A stretch of DNA of 64,000 bases from Apium graveolens (GCF_009905375.1 NC_133652.1:22869339-22933338), one strand, 5' to 3'. Shown: positions 48,458 through 61,088, numbered from the stretch's first letter. A program made the numbers and translations. Notes: generated by a model not told the origin, from the sequence alone.

Positions 48458-51043
48458 CTCTCTATCAATCTCTCTTCTCTCTCTTACATGCAACCTTAAA
48501 ACATAGCTTAAATTCAAAGATCTACCCATCAACAATCTTAATTTTCAGTCCTCTATTCATTTACACTTTGCATGTAAGTTTCTAAGCAACTTTTCTTAGC
48601 TTAATTTCTTTGGTCATATTCAAGAAAGTGTAATTTCTTGGTATGTGATCATAAAGGAATGTAAACAAGTGTGATTTGTGGTTTTAAGGTTCAAAACTCA
48701 AAGAGGAGACCTGTGTTGGGCACTCTTGAGTTCGACCACTACTGGCCGTGATCCAAGGAGAGCCGGTGGAATTTTAGGAGTGTGAAATTCTTGGTGAAAT
48801 GATGTATTCTCGTTAAAGTGTAACTTGCATGTTTGGTATTTGATGGATTCTTGAGTTTTGATGGTAAATGAAGTTTTATGTTTAAAAAATGGGAAATAAG
48901 GTTTATTACTAAGTGATTTTGGTGTTTAGTTGATTGAAATGGGATGCATGTCATAAGAATCTATATGCATGTCACTAAAAGTCATTGCACGTCAATGTTC
49001 AATGTTGATTAAAAAGGGATTTTTTATTTTAATTCAAGTTTATAAAAGGATTTTGATTTGAGGATTTGAACTTGCTTCAGTTTTCTTTGAAAAAGGTTTG
49101 AAAGGATGAATATTGGCTTGAACTAAAGGTTATAAATGATCCCTATATTTGCATGTCAATTTATGGTGTTGCATGTGATGTTTCTTGAGAAATTCAAATG
49201 GAATAAGTTGAATTTATAGAAAATAAGATGGATTATGTGTTTAAAGTGTTGCTTAAGTGTTTCCATGAATTATAGTGATGAATTGGAATTATATTTGGAT
49301 GAAACAAGGATTACATGTTGAGATATGAAGTTGTATTTGACAAGATTAGAGTCTAAAAGAATCATTGGTCCTCTTGTTTGTGTTATGTGATAAAGCCGAA
49401 TGGTTCATAGTTATAAAAGTAATTGATTTGAATTCAATATCTTACCAAGTGAATGCATGTGAGATTTCTAAGAATTATGTGGATTATTTGTTTGTTTTGG
49501 TTCGAATTAAGTGACGTAAAAAGGAGGTTTTTGAGTCGTCTTGATATGAGATTATGTATTGATATGGTAACTCGAGTAGAGAGTTTGAAATACAAGGATT
49601 AAATGTTATATGTCATATTTTTATCGCAATACATGATCTGAAGTCTATATGGTTAAAGTATACGGGTTTTGGTATAAACGTGCTTGTATTTATGATTGAG
49701 TATATATATACTCTTAGAGTATTGCGATTAAGGGAAATGTTAAGCGTTCGGGGAACGTCGAGTGGGAATCTAATTAAGGATTGGTTTTTAATTATAGATT
49801 CGGAGTGTGAGGGCATTCAGGCTAGGAAAGGGAAAGGTATACTAGGTGGCAGTAGTTCAACCTTTGTGAAATAGGAAAGCGAATTCAGGCAAGTAACTCT
49901 ACTTACTTGTGCAATTGTCATAGAGATGATATTGTTCATGCCATGTAGAGTATTGAACTTTTATAGAAATGTACCCATGTTATTGATTCTTGAGATACCC
50001 TATTATTGTTCTAGTGAACTTGTTATTGATAAGATTATTGTTCGAACCTTTTGGTAACCTTTTCTTATCCTGATTACTTGTCAATACCATGAATTCTTGT
50101 AAACCCAATAAGAACCTTTGCGAACCCCTTGTGTAATGATCCTTTATTCCTTTGTTTATCTTATACCCTATTGATCCTTGAAATGGTTCTGGTTCCCCAA
50201 CTTGTATACCTTGTTATCATTTGATCAAGATCCTTAGCATTGAACTTTGCTTACCTTTGGTTTATTCACTTCTTTTGAATTCTTGAAATTGAACTTAAGA
50301 ATGAGTTTCGACTTGAAAGAGTCTGAATAATTTCATATTCTAGGTAATGATAAAATGAATTTAGTAAACCTTTCTTTTTCCAACACAAGGTTTTCCAAAC
50401 GAATTCCTGATGGATCGGATTGAGACATAAGAGACTAGTGGGACTAGTCCAGTCATATAAAGAGGCTAGCGGGGCTAGTCCAGTTTAATGCTGAATTATG
50501 CCATTGGTACCTTAAAGACTGGATGGAGGTCGGTACGGGCTGATCACCCGTATTAATATGAATTGAAAGTTAAAGTAGTCCAATCAAGGGTTCCATAATT
50601 ATTGAAATTTTATTCAGTGAATGATTCTTTGAAAATGAAATGGTATATAATGTTTTGAAAAGAGTTGATTGTGATATTTATTAGCTTACAACTTGTGAAC
50701 CCTGATTTTGATTCTGTTATCAATCGTATAATTGATTCCCAATGATGAAAAGATTCTCGCTTTCCATTTGAAAGATCATTTGTGATCCTGTTAATGATTT
50801 GTGATGAACGTCGGCTTTCACCCTATCTTGAGCCTTGTTCTTTGGAAGCTCAAAGCTTTTCTTCATAACCCTTTCATAGCCCAAAAGATAGAAATCTGCC
50901 ACCTAGAAATGATAAAGTAGAATGCCCTGAGTTCAGAAATGGTATATTGTGGATTTTGTATTGTAGAACTGTTTTATGGTTACTTGCTGAGTTTTATACT
51001 CATATGTTTTGTTTTAATCTAACCATGGCAGTTAAGTAAGAAG

Positions 51044-51127
51044 ATGGCCAGGCTTAGGCGCACTGCTCGTAAGAGCGTACTTGGTGGTCCCTACCGTGTT
51101 GAGGGCTCCGGTTGCCAGAGCAGGTAG
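51044..51127 (+). CDS. Small LTR-encoded ORF with histone H3 tail-like N-terminus (solo LTR copy, shortened)
   Basis: It is 27 codons starting MARLRRTARKSVLGGPYR. The tail-like part is identical to the 5' LTR copy except Pro-to-Leu at position 12 after Met removal. A later frameshift ends it at TAG. The splice-like site CATGGCAG precedes the ATG by 13 bp, as in the 5' LTR. The preceding exon-like block (49798-49892) contains KGKGILGGSSSTF, matching the other copies. Confidence 0.35.
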   Translation: MARLRRTARKSVLGGPYRVEGSGCQSR

Positions 51128-51380
51128 TACAGGTTTTTGAGTGAGCAAGCGCTTAGCCGAAAAGTTGTTAAGATACAATGGGTTATCTGTCGGTTCAAAG
51201 TCGGGATCGACTATGTAAAGTTGGTTTTAATTTGGGTGTAAATTATATTCTATGGTTGGTAGCTGTAATCTTGTCTCATACTTTATCCTGTTTGATCCTG
51301 TTAGTAGCTAATCGGGATTTATGCGTAGTTTAAAGGTGTGTGGGTCCTCATTTCCTAACCCCGAAATTGAGGGCGTCACA

Positions 51381-52262
51381 CTGAGTGAATATGAAATGAG
51401 TATGATGGGAGAGTTAAGTTACTTTTTTGGACTTCAAGTTAGTCAAAGAAGTGATAAAAACTTCATCAGCCAAACCAAGTACGTTAAGGATCTATTGAAG
51501 AAGTTTGGTATGGTTTATTGTTCACCTGCATCAACACGTATCTCTACAGCTACAAAGTTGGATGGGGATAATAAAGGAAAAAGTATAGACATTCCAGGTT
51601 ATAGAGGAATGATTGGATCTTTGCTATATTTGACTGCTAGTAGTCCAGACATTATGTTTGCAACATATCTGTGTGCAATATTTCAAGCCAATCCAAAAGA
51701 ATTAAATTTGATGGCTGTGAAAGATATTTTTAGATTCTTGAAGGAACCTCCAAATTTGGGATTATGGTATTCTAAGGGAACAAGATTTGAAGCTGTTGGA
51801 TACACAGATGCAGATTTTGCTGAATGCAGGGTTGACAAAAAGAGCACTAGTGGAAACTGTCTATTTCTTGGACAAAGACTTGTATCCTGGTATAGCAAGA
51901 AACAACAATCTGTGTCAACTTCTATAGCTGAGGCTGGATACATAGCTGTTGGAAGTTGTTGTGCTCAAGTGCTTTGGATTAGAAATCAGCTAATGGATTA
52001 TGGCCTAGTGTTACACAAAATTTCAATTATGTGTGACAATAATAGAACTATATCTATTGTGGCTAATCGAGTTAATCATTTTGGAACAAAACACATTGAT
52101 GTAAGGTACCATTTTATTAGAGAACATGCTGCAAATGGTACCATTGAGCTCATTTTTGTTCCAAAAGAATAACAATTAGCTGTCATTTTTACTAAACTTT
52201 TGGATGAAGCTACTTTCACTAGACTTGTAGGTGAAATTGGTATGCTAAATTCTTCATCCTAA
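51381..52262 (+). pseudogene. Outer copia pol, part 3 (RT C-terminus and RNase H)
   Basis: The frame runs from LSEYEMSMMGELSYFFGLQV through YRGMIGSLLYLTAS to the RNase H motifs YTDADFAECRVD, SIAEAGYIAVG and MCDNNRTISI. A TAA at 52170 interrupts it. Coding continues to the usual copia end GMLNSSS and stop at 52260. RNase H has Gly where copia pol usually has Glu in the AEAEY-type motif. It aligns closely with 26617-27560 of the SIRE-type element. Confidence 0.88.
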
Positions 52263-52751
52263 ATGCAAGAACTCAACTAATATTTTGCAGCAGATTGATT
52301 TCTAATAAATTAAAATTAATTTGATTAATTGGAAATTTTTACTGGAATATGAATTATAAATATTTCAGATTTCTCTGCATATTTATTTTTCATTTTACTT
52401 TTATTAACCTAGAATTTTTCAAATTCTAAGTAAACCGTCTCTTTGATTAATTCATATCTCAATATATGAAGTTAATAAAAGACATACCTGAAAAGCAGCA
52501 AAAGTACTTAGAGAATGAGTTCTCGATAAGTATAAATGACTTCTCGATAAGTCAGTTTTGGACTTCTCGAGTGGACATCTTGATAAGTTATTTTGACTTC
52601 TCGATAGAGTTCTCGATAAGTCTTTATTAGACTTCTCGTGGACATCTCGATAAGTTATTATTACAGAAAATGCAAGATCTAAGAATGAGTTGTATTCATG
52701 TTATAATTTTGAATTTATGCTGTAATTAAACATATATAATTAAGTGTATAT
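52263..52751 (+). other. 3' tail of the outer copia with ACTTCTCGATAAGTC motifs
   Basis: AT-rich DNA without a gene. At 52500-52650 there are about eight copies of TTCTCGATAAGT-like units in both orientations, related to the array in the 5' LTR. The expected extra ORF region and 3' LTR are absent. Confidence 0.65.
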
Positions 52752-53010
52752 TGTTAGAAATATACTATAATAACTATATAATAAATATGTGAGAAAGAGA
52801 GATATTAAGAGAAGAATAAATTCATTTAAGTGTGTGTATCATCATGCTCACATATGGTGCCTATTTATAGGCTTACAAGTGAAAGGTTACAAGTATTTAA
52901 AATTCAAGAGTCATATGAATACAAAAGGTCAAAAGTCTGGAGTTAAAGATTGGAAAAGTCAAAAGTCTAAAGACTTGAAAGGCCAAAAGACATCCACATT
53001 ATTCATAACA
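52752..53010 (-). repeat. 3' LTR of a minus-strand copia remnant
   Basis: It is 259 bp from TGTTAGAAAT to ATTCATAACA. On the minus strand a TATAAATAG box (near 52865) lies inside. A polypurine tract CAAGGGGGAG (plus 53011-53020) stands immediately before it, so this is a 3' LTR of an element extending to the right. Confidence 0.78.
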
Positions 53011-53480
53011 CTCCCCCTTGGATGTCCGTCATATAAAGCAATATCTCTTGAATATCCGTTATATGAAACAATGTCTCGTTATAGCCTTACTGGAAAAACC
53101 CCGTGGGTAAAAAAACCTAGTGAAAGAACAAGAACATTATTTCATAATGTGCATATGATGCTGCCTCATTAAAAATCTTACAAGGAAAACCCCGTGGGAA
53201 AAAACCATGGTTAAGGACAAAAGAGTGCAGTGCGCATATATCTCCCCCTGATGATTATGTAGTATAAAATCTTGTAAAACATCTTAGATATAGTTGTTTA
53301 TAGAGTCTGGACCAATAAAGTAAATCATTGGTGTATCTCCAATGTCAAGAGTAACAAAAAAAATTGCTAAATTATAATTAAGAACAACGTGACATGAGAG
53401 AGAGCTCATAGAAAGCTTTTTTGCTCTAACAACAGTTATAAATCTCACACTAAGAACAACCATACAAATCAAATTATAGG
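53011..53480 (-). pseudogene. 3' untranslated end of the minus-strand copia remnant
   Basis: It carries two copies of the GGGGTTTTCC/CCCACGGGGTTTT-type block (near 53095 and 53190). Such blocks are common between pol and the 3' LTR in plant copia elements. The minus ORF at 53472-53284 may be a decayed pol C-terminus but shows no certain motif. The rest of the element is gone. Confidence 0.55.
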
Positions 53481-53961
53481 AAATTTAGCAGAACCCAAGT
53501 ATATAAATTATCCGGATCGAATCATTAACGGATCAGATCGGCATAAATTCATATTTGATACTTATCAGATCGAATCGTTACCTGGTCGGATTTTTTCCGG
53601 ATCAAATTTATTTTTAAGTAATCTATATCCGCTCCATTAGTTTTCAGATCGGACCGGACCGGATTTCCGATCCATTGACGGCCCTAGTTGGGTCTGCTGG
53701 TTTATGATAAAAAAACTATTTCACCCTTTACAATAAAAAGGGACTATGCAATATTTAGCGAAAAAAAAAAAAAAAAAGGGACTATGCAAACTTTGTCCAT
53801 GTTAGGATATTTTATCCATGGGTCAGCCCATCAAATAAAAAGCCCAAACAGATTTATTTCAAGATTATTGTAGTACGTCGTCGTTAACATTTTTATTTGC
53901 TAGTGCCTACTGCTCCTATCCATAGAGCTCTCCGCTCCAAGAAGTCATTTTTATTCTCAAA
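53481..53961 (+). other. Upstream region of the ClpT gene
   Basis: At 53510-53690 there is a GGATCGGA-type repeat ending GACGGCCCTAG. On the minus strand it starts CTAGGGCCGTCAATGGATCGG, a common plant dispersed repeat. A poly-A run (53759-53777) is flanked by two copies of GGGACTATGCAA, a small duplication. The promoter and 5' UTR of the gene must lie in about 53780-53961. No clear TATA box was picked. Confidence 0.5.
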
Positions 53962-56918
53962 ATGGCTGCTACTCAATCTTTCTTCAAAACCCCAAATGCA
54001 ACCCGATTCACTCGACCCGATTGCAGAAAACCCGACCCGTTTTCACCAACATTGACCCAAAATCTCAAACCCCATAGCTTAAACAATTCATGGCTAGGCA
54101 CAACAAAGCTCTCTCTTCACTCCTCAAATTTAAGACCAGTAACTTTTAAACATTTACCCATTATTACTGCTACTGTGGTCTCTAGTCTTCCAACTAAGTA
54201 AGTTTTTATGACACCCTTTTATGAATATTTGAATTTGGTGTATAATTTGAGTGATTTTGAGGTGATTAGGCCATAAAGTTTTGATCTTTATGATGTTTTG
54301 TGCAGAAAATCAGATGGGGTTTCATCTACTGTTAAGGTTCCTAAGTGAGTTTTGTTTAAATTTAATTTTCTTGAATTTTTGTAATTGGGTTTTCTTGTTA
54401 TGGATTTGATTGAAGTTGGTTGACTAAAAATAGGTGGTCTTCAAAGGCTATAAAGTCTTTTGCTATGGGTGAATTGGAAGCAAGAAAGCTCAAGTATCCG
54501 AATACCGGGACAGAAGCACTCCTTATGGGAATTTTGATTGAGGGTTAGTTTAATTGGTATTGTATGTTTTATATTGTTAGGTTTATCGGATAGATGGAGG
54601 AGTGTCTTTAGGCTAATGCACTGTTGTGAAATGCACAAAATCGAAAAAAGTGCAAGTTCCGATGTTGAATCGCAACTCGCGAAGCACGATTACTCGCACA
54701 ACTTTTTTTTGCCAAAAATGAAATTAATTATGTAATTATATGTATTTATACATCAATACTTATGAAAATATTAATTCTAATGTTTAACTATAGAATAGTA
54801 CTTTTATTTTCGAGCATAATAATAAGTCTGCAACTTAGTAGGAATGAACATAGTAAGAAGTCTACAGCTTAGTAGAAATATCAACTTGGTTGAAATAAAC
54901 ATAATAAGAAGTCTCTCTTAGTAGAATATCATCTTAGAAGGAATGTCATTGAACTATCAATCGATGACATTTAGCAAGTCAAAGGTTTCCAAATCATTTA
55001 GCTCGATCACGGGACCCTCGAATTCTCTTTCTTCCTCATCATCATCTTCGTCTCGAAGACTTTGAGAAGAACCAGCTCTTTCACTTGATTTTGAGGTGTT
55101 CATGTTTCTTGTCAAGCACCTAGTGCGATAAAGTGGTTCTTCAACTCTAGAAGCAATGCAGACATCGTCCCAACTAAGATCTTCTCCTTCATGCACATAA
55201 TTGGGATCCACATCTTCATCATCAAGGCTTTTTCCAAGCAACCACTCATTACAGTCGTCAATTACATCCAAAGCAATCGGGTCCTGTACATCATGTGTAT
55301 CAAACCTACGCTTCAGCCGCTAATGTACATTGTTTTGTACGTAGTTGTAACAAGTTTCTGTATGCGTTACTTATTAGAGATCGTTAGTTTGTTAATATTG
55401 ATAGTGCCAGTGTTGATGGTATCTAATTTATTTTGCTGTTGATATTGGTTTAGTTAGTTAAAATTGTGAGCATGAAGTTGAAAATTGAATGAGCAAGTAA
55501 CTAATCATGATATAATGTTGCCTCATGGTAGCAAGTGGAGGCAGCAATGTATATATCTTGCTGTTATTTATATAGCATGAGAAATTTTGGTTGGACCAGA
55601 CAGATATTTTCAGAGGAGATCTGATTTGGCTTTAGATCCTGAAAAAGTGACATGCTACAATCTTGTTGAACACGAAAATGCCACGATATGTAACCTAAAA
55701 GTTACTATGATCTCTGAGGTGCTTGTTAGCTGCACGCCTGCACCAGTAAGCAAACAATGATGACAGTGCTGCCTAGGTCACTAAAGTGTTGGACCATAGT
55801 TTGAGTTACTTTACATGTGTACATGTATGGGATTTTCTGAATACCTTTCCCTTTTGGGTTGCTAGGATTTATAGGGTTGCAAGTGGTTATTTCTATATTA
55901 TGGGATCAAGTTTGTGTGTTTAGATTAGTTTATTACTTTATGGTAATTTGAGACTCCTGGCCTTGAGTATTGTTTTGGTATTTGACCAATTGCCCTAAGT
56001 GTCTGGTGAGGGTAAAATCCAGAACATTTTTCCGAAAAAGATTCTATCATGGCTTTTAGTCCCGATGAAGTGACATGCCACTATCTAGTTGAATGGGAAA
56101 ATGGCCACAAGATGTAATATAAATATTACTATAATGTTGTTCTAGATTGTAGGTTTCTCTTCATGATTTTGAGCAAACATGGGCTTTCAATAACGGGGTC
56201 ATATTTGACAATGCTTAAAACCAACATTAACATTATGAATGTGACTTTATTGTGTTTGCTTCCTGATGTTTATAGGATTGCTTAAAGAAACTTCCCAGAT
56301 ATGAATATATGTTTTACTTCTTAGCAGTGCCATTTTATTTTTATCAAGTCTGATACTCTGCCTATCGTATAGTACTAATAGTGCAACTGTCCTAGTGATT
56401 ATATGAGTATGGTAGTATGTGTTCCTATCCGTTCTCTGAAATTGTTTTTCTCCTTCGGGAAAAGAGAGGAACAGGGTACCAATAATGGGGCCAGGAAAAG
56501 ATCATAGATAAATGTCTTGTGTGTTTATTTTTATAAAATACAGTCTCCTCTCTTGGCATTAGAATGTAAGTATCAACACGGATTAGTTTTTAATACAAAT
56601 GGCATCGTTTTAATTCATCTAGGAACAAATCAGGCTTCAAAAATTTTGCGAACAAATGGCGTAACACTTATGAAAGTGCGCGAAGAAATTGTGAAGTTGC
56701 TTGGAAAAGCCGACATGTACTTCTTCAGTCCCGAGCATCCTCCTCTAACTGAAGAAGCTCAAAGGGCTCTTGATTGGGCTATCGAGCAAAAGTTGAAATC
56801 TGGTAAGTGTTTAGTTCGCCTGCTTGGATTTGTTTTTAGTTTGCTTGCTGAATTCCATCTCTTGTTAAGTAATCTTGGTAATATTGGAATCCAGATGTTG
56901 AGCATGCATAATTTCGAC

Positions 56919-56957
<39 letters not shown>

Positions 56958-57957
56958 TTCCTTATGTTCACTTAGTTTTCTACTTGCTACATTGACTACT
57001 TCTACATCTATGGTATTGTTTCATATAATTTTCATACAATGATGAAGAAATGTGAAGTATGATAGGTGGTGCAAGTTTGTGTAGAAAATATTTCCAATCC
57101 TATTAAATACATGCTGTACGTAGTCTGGTTGCATGCTCAGTGTAATGCGTTTCGATTTCTCGAGAGACCTGTATTGCTTAATAGTTTCTTGCTCTTAAAC
57201 TTAGGTTGAACTGTTGAAGAATATATACATAATTACATATCGCCAGTGTCGTGATTTACCATTATTAGACCATCCGTTGTAGTCATGCAAATATCTTCGA
57301 AGTTTTAATTTTTGTTAATTTTTCTAACCTCTGTCTCTGCCTTGAGCCCAAGATAGACATCACGAGCTAGAAACGTTCCACAGGGCAGTGCTAGCCAGTA
57401 GAACCCCAAAAATTGGGATTCATCCCTGATGATGATCTAGCTGTTCTACCTGCAATTTTTCCTCAAAAAAGTCACTACTTCTATCTAACTGTTAAAAACA
57501 CTGCATCTTACACCTGGAACATGTTACGGTTTTGTGGCTGTGCAAAGTTTCTGCCAGAAAATTAGCTATGCAGCGTGAGATATATCATAGAAATAAATAA
57601 ACTAAATTCAACAAGTAATGGGAAGTTACAGTATCCCGCTCTTAGTAATTACATGAAACTTTCATGATGAAAGTCTGTTTGGAATAAATTGTAAATACCG
57701 CCCTTGCGGCTTAAATATATCATAAAGGACTTTATTGTGCTCCCTGATTAAACATGTTATTAAACCAGAATTTAATATCCATTACTTGTATAAATTCAGG
57801 CGAAGATGGGGAAGTCACCACAGTACATCAGCTTCTTGGAATATGGTCTGAAGAGGAATCACCTGGTCACAAGGTAATGGCTACCCTTGGCTTCAACAGT
57901 GAAACAGCCCAACAACTTTATTCTTTAATTTCGGAACCTGGTTATGTTGAAAGTTAA
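53962..57957 (+). CDS. CLPT: Chloroplast Clp protease accessory protein, ClpT1/ClpT2-like
   Basis: Five exons give a 240-residue protein: 53962-54197, 54306-54344, 54434-54543, 56623-56802, 57800-57957. All introns are GT-AG (donors GTAAGT, GTGAGT, GTTAGT, GTAAGT) and phases join exactly to TAA at 57955. Residues 1 to about 65 are Ser/Thr/Pro/Asn-rich with few acidic residues, a plastid transit peptide. From about residue 92 it has KWSSKAIKSFAMGELEARKL, KYPNTGTEALLMGILIEG, NGVTLMKVREE, YFFSPEHPPLTEEAQRALDW and TTVHQLLGIWSEE. These are the Clp N-terminal-type (double Clp-N) repeats of Arabidopsis CLPT1/CLPT2. ClpT proteins bind and stabilise the plastid ClpPR core in the stroma. Length matches the family. 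Whether it is T1 or T2 cannot be decided here. Confidence 0.92.
54957..55322 (-). pseudogene. hAT transposase C-terminal remnant in ClpT intron 3
   Basis: On the minus strand the frame reads RLKRRFDTHDVQDPIALDVI, then DDCNEWLLGK, EDLSWDDVCIASRVEEPLY and a Glu/Asp-rich tail. This matches the usual C-terminal end of plant hAT transposases: a 'RRYD..D..DPI.L..IDD.NEWL.G' motif, then 'DDLTW' and an acidic tail. The catalytic and zinc-finger parts are missing, and a stop lies just upstream. It is antisense to the host gene and removed by splicing. It accounts for part of the 2.1-kb intron (54544-56622). Confidence 0.72.
56921..56954 (+). repeat. (AT)17 microsatellite in ClpT intron 4
   Basis: A pure AT run 118 bp after the exon 4 donor, inside the 997-bp intron 56803-57799. 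Confidence 0.97.
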
Positions 57958-59140
57958 CCGCATTAAACTCATTCGAATCGCAAACCATGTTGTTTTCTGA
58001 AGCCGATAGACTGCCATTGTTGCCAACAATTCTTAGAGAAATTTTGTAATATGCAAATATGCAACCTTTGCAAAGCCACAAGACTGACAAGAGTAACCAG
58101 CTGTAATTGGTCTCTTCTGCAGTTTGTTTACATGAATATGAGTTTACAAAATACAAATATGAACCCTGTAATCTCAGAAGTCAGAGGTTTGTAAATTGTA
58201 CTTTAATTAGCTGCAGAATCAATAGACAATATCACATAATTTTGCTCAATGTATAAAGCTCTTTAACTCTTAATAATAATAAGCAAATAAATAGACAAGG
58301 TGATGCTAATTAAAATTTATAAGTTTGGAGCTCCTAGTATATTTTTCCAATACATTAAGGGAATGTATAAGTTGTTGACTTCAAGCTTATCTTACAAGTA
58401 CATAGTAAAGTTAGTAACAGGAATACTTAAACATTCTTATGTGTCTATAGCAACCAAAAGGACAACTGTGCAACCCTGTATTTACTCAGAACTCGAGTAC
58501 ATACTACATAATAAAAAAAACAACAGGATTATAATTAACACATATAAAGTGATAGCAGGCAACGCAAGTACTTGTGAATAATTTCCTTCAGTCTCAATCT
58601 GGTGTTTAATTTAATCATACTTTCCCTATGAACCGGAGTTTGTACATACGAAGACAGCAGTACAGTTGGAGAATCTTGCTGTTAAGTATTTTTAAAACAA
58701 ACATTATCAACTTACAGCTTCGTTTGTTTTCATTGAATCTTTAAATGTTTAAACGTCCAGTCATTCTTATCCTTTGTTTTTTAATTCAGAATCTTGCTGT
58801 TGAGTAATTTTAAAACAAATATTATCAACTTGCAGCTTTGTTTCCTGTTCATTCTCGTAATTTATTATTACATCTATATAATATAGGCAGATATTTAGAG
58901 TCGATTGTTGCAGTTAATCTTACATCTTGGAATCTATTATTTTGATATTAAGAAGGAAACTACATCTTAAACTAAATTTTCTGTCAAATTTATACTTTGC
59001 ATAATAAATGGTACATTTTTTTTACAAATGAAGAGATATATTAATTCCTAGTTTTCTTCTCTCCTATAGCTCGTCTCAATTACACATTATTAGCACTCAA
59101 ACTTGTCCTTGGCACCGAATATAATCTGTTTTAGACATAG
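57958..59140 (+). other. 3' flank of the ClpT gene
   Basis: AT-rich DNA with no gene supported. AATAATAATAAGCAAATAAATA near 58270 may include polyadenylation signals. A short direct repeat (ATCTTGCTGTT...TTTTAAAACAAA...ATTATCAACTT) occurs near 58670 and 58790. Confidence 0.55.
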
Positions 59141-59710
59141 TTGTCAAGGCGTCGCCTAGGCGATTAGGCGGCAAAAAACTGAAAGGTGTCCAATCCGTCT
59201 TAATTTTTAAGGGATAGGCGACGCCTAAGTCCGCCTAGTCCAGTCTTATTTTCGCCTAGTTTCAAGTCAACCATGCCCAAATAACTTTTGACCAGATTTA
59301 TCCATATTTGAGTTATAATGGATCTATATTGTGTTGTAAACATTATATCCATCAAAACTCACCACTAAAACCTCATCTACAACAATCTAAAGAGGAAAAA
59401 GGAGAACGAATTATCTCCTAACAAAAAATTGATTTAGTATTATTATCAAGTTATTATTCTTTTAATCTTAACAAACACCCACACCCACACGCACATATAG
59501 TAAATTTATTTGTTTGTAATTTGTGTACAATACTTCAGTAGTATAACTACATTATTCTATTTTATTATAATATATAAATATATGTGTATAAAAAAACCAA
59601 TATATATAGCCAAAAGTATAATCCGTCTAATGGTCGCCTATGCGAGTGCCTTACCGCCTAGGCAGTTAGGCGGTGGACTAGCACCTAGTACCGCCTTTAC
59701 ACCTTAACAA
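59141..59710 (+). mobile_element. hAT-like MITE with GCCTAGGCG subterminal repeats
   Basis: The ends TTGTCAAGGCGT and, on the other strand, TTGTTAAGGTGT form imperfect inverted repeats. Inside both ends lie clusters of CGCCTAGGCG-type motifs (59150-59235 and 59625-59695), a pattern known from a widespread plant repeat. There is no coding region. A convincing 8-bp target duplication was not found, so the superfamily is tentative. Confidence 0.55.
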
Positions 59711-59713
59711 GTA

Positions 59714-60034
59714 CTCCCTCCGTCCCAGCCATTTGTATACAAATGGTTTGGGCACGGAGGACAAGAAACATAATAAAATAATATTACTTTTGTTAAGATA
59801 GTGGGATGAGAGAGAAAGAAAAAGAGTAATTTAGAGAGAAAAAGTATAAAGTTGGTTAAAGTGGTAGGACATCCAATATTTAATGAATAAAGTGAGTGTA
59901 GTGGGAGAAAGTAGTGGGTATAGTTGAATTTTATATTATAAATTTTTTACTATTTTTGGTAAGTTTGAAATGTATAGAATTAAATAAGACATCCAAAAAA
60001 GGAAAGTGTATAGAAATGAATGGGACAGAGGGAG
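59714..60034 (+). mobile_element. Stowaway-type (Tc1/mariner) MITE
   Basis: It is 321 bp, flanked by TA on both sides (59712-59713 and 60035-60036). The left end CTCCCTCCGTCCCA and the right end TGGGACAGAGGGAG are inverted repeats, the canonical Stowaway terminus. It begins four bases after the hAT-like MITE. Confidence 0.93.
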
Positions 60035-60721
60035 TAAGGTTTTAGAACGTTAATTATATTATAGATAATTATCATTTAAGCACTCAACCGTATCATTCAG
60101 AACCAGAGATTAATCAAAATTTAGAAAGGATTATAGTTTAGCAAACACTTAACAAGGAAGAAAGTCAAAAACTAAGCAGAGGTTAATCACAATCTGATAC
60201 TGTAATTGCTATTGGTAATTTATCAATCCATGGGTAGCTGGACTAAAAATTGACCAGAATCATACTACACATGCGCCCTTCGTCAATGTTTGTCGTTAGC
60301 TTAGTCTTTATCGTTAGAATAATACAAAATTCAATATTTAAATAAGAAATAACTAAGAAAATTAAACAAGAAAGCTAAGATAATGAAATCCCTGGATCAA
60401 GTAGCTAGTTTTCCCAGAAAGATAAGCAAATGAAATGCAGGCTTATAGCGCAAACAGTGGGGGGCTTGTGAGAAAGGAGAAACATGCAACAGCATTATAT
60501 GTGTTAAGATTCCCATGCTTTGTGTTCCCTTTCACATGGGGACTTTTATTAACCCTTTTACATCCTTTTGAACTGATCCAAAACTCTAATTGGATTACAA
60601 AATTCATTGCCTTGTTTACCCTTATAACTTTAAAAAGAAGACACTTGTATCTGTATGCCACTAACAATGATGCTGACTTTTTAGTTAGTTTAGTTTTCAC
60701 CTTTTCCATCACCATCATTGT

Positions 60722-60886
60722 ATTGTATCCTTTCAGTTGCAAAGTCTTCAAACTAATTGAAAGTTCTTGAAACATTTTAATTTTTATAGTATGAGCACCA
60801 ATCTAGCAGATTTTAAGTTCTTGAAACATTTTAATTTTTATTGTATCCTTTCAGTTGCAAAGTCTTCAAACTAATTGAAAGTTCTT
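60722..60886 (+). repeat. Direct duplication of an about 48-bp segment
   Basis: ATTGTATCCTTTCAGTTGC...GAAAGTTCTT occurs at about 60722-60769 and again at about 60839-60886. The flanking TTCTTGAAACATTTTAATTT is also repeated (about 60764 and 60819), so the two units overlap as a broken tandem repeat. No gene is supported at 60040-60720; the overlapping ORFs on both strands there have no domains. Confidence 0.8.
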
Positions 60887-61088
60887 AATATATTCCGTCG
60901 TAAGTAGATTTATTATTTTATTGAGTATATGGGCCCCTACTTCCTAACTTGCGACGCAATTTTATCTTGTGACGAAAAACGAACTTACAACTCGACCAAA
61001 AATGACAAGTTTTTTCCGTCGTAAATGACTCAATTACGTCGATTTCAGTTCAAAAAAACCGTCGTAAATTGCCAGATTTGTTGTAGTG
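60887..61088 (-). mobile_element. CACTA (En/Spm) transposon terminus
   Basis: On the minus strand the element begins CACTACAACAAATCTGGCAA at 61088 and has repeated TTTACGACGG subterminal motifs (near 61059, 61017 and 60895). This matches plant CACTA ends. The other terminus is not seen, so this is a truncated end or a very small derivative. Confidence 0.7.

Noticed and set aside
60435..60775. Overlapping ORFs of about 110 codons on both strands
   Set aside because: No domain, no promoter or splice context, and the region includes a tandem repeat. Open frames of this size are expected in AT-rich DNA at a few sites.
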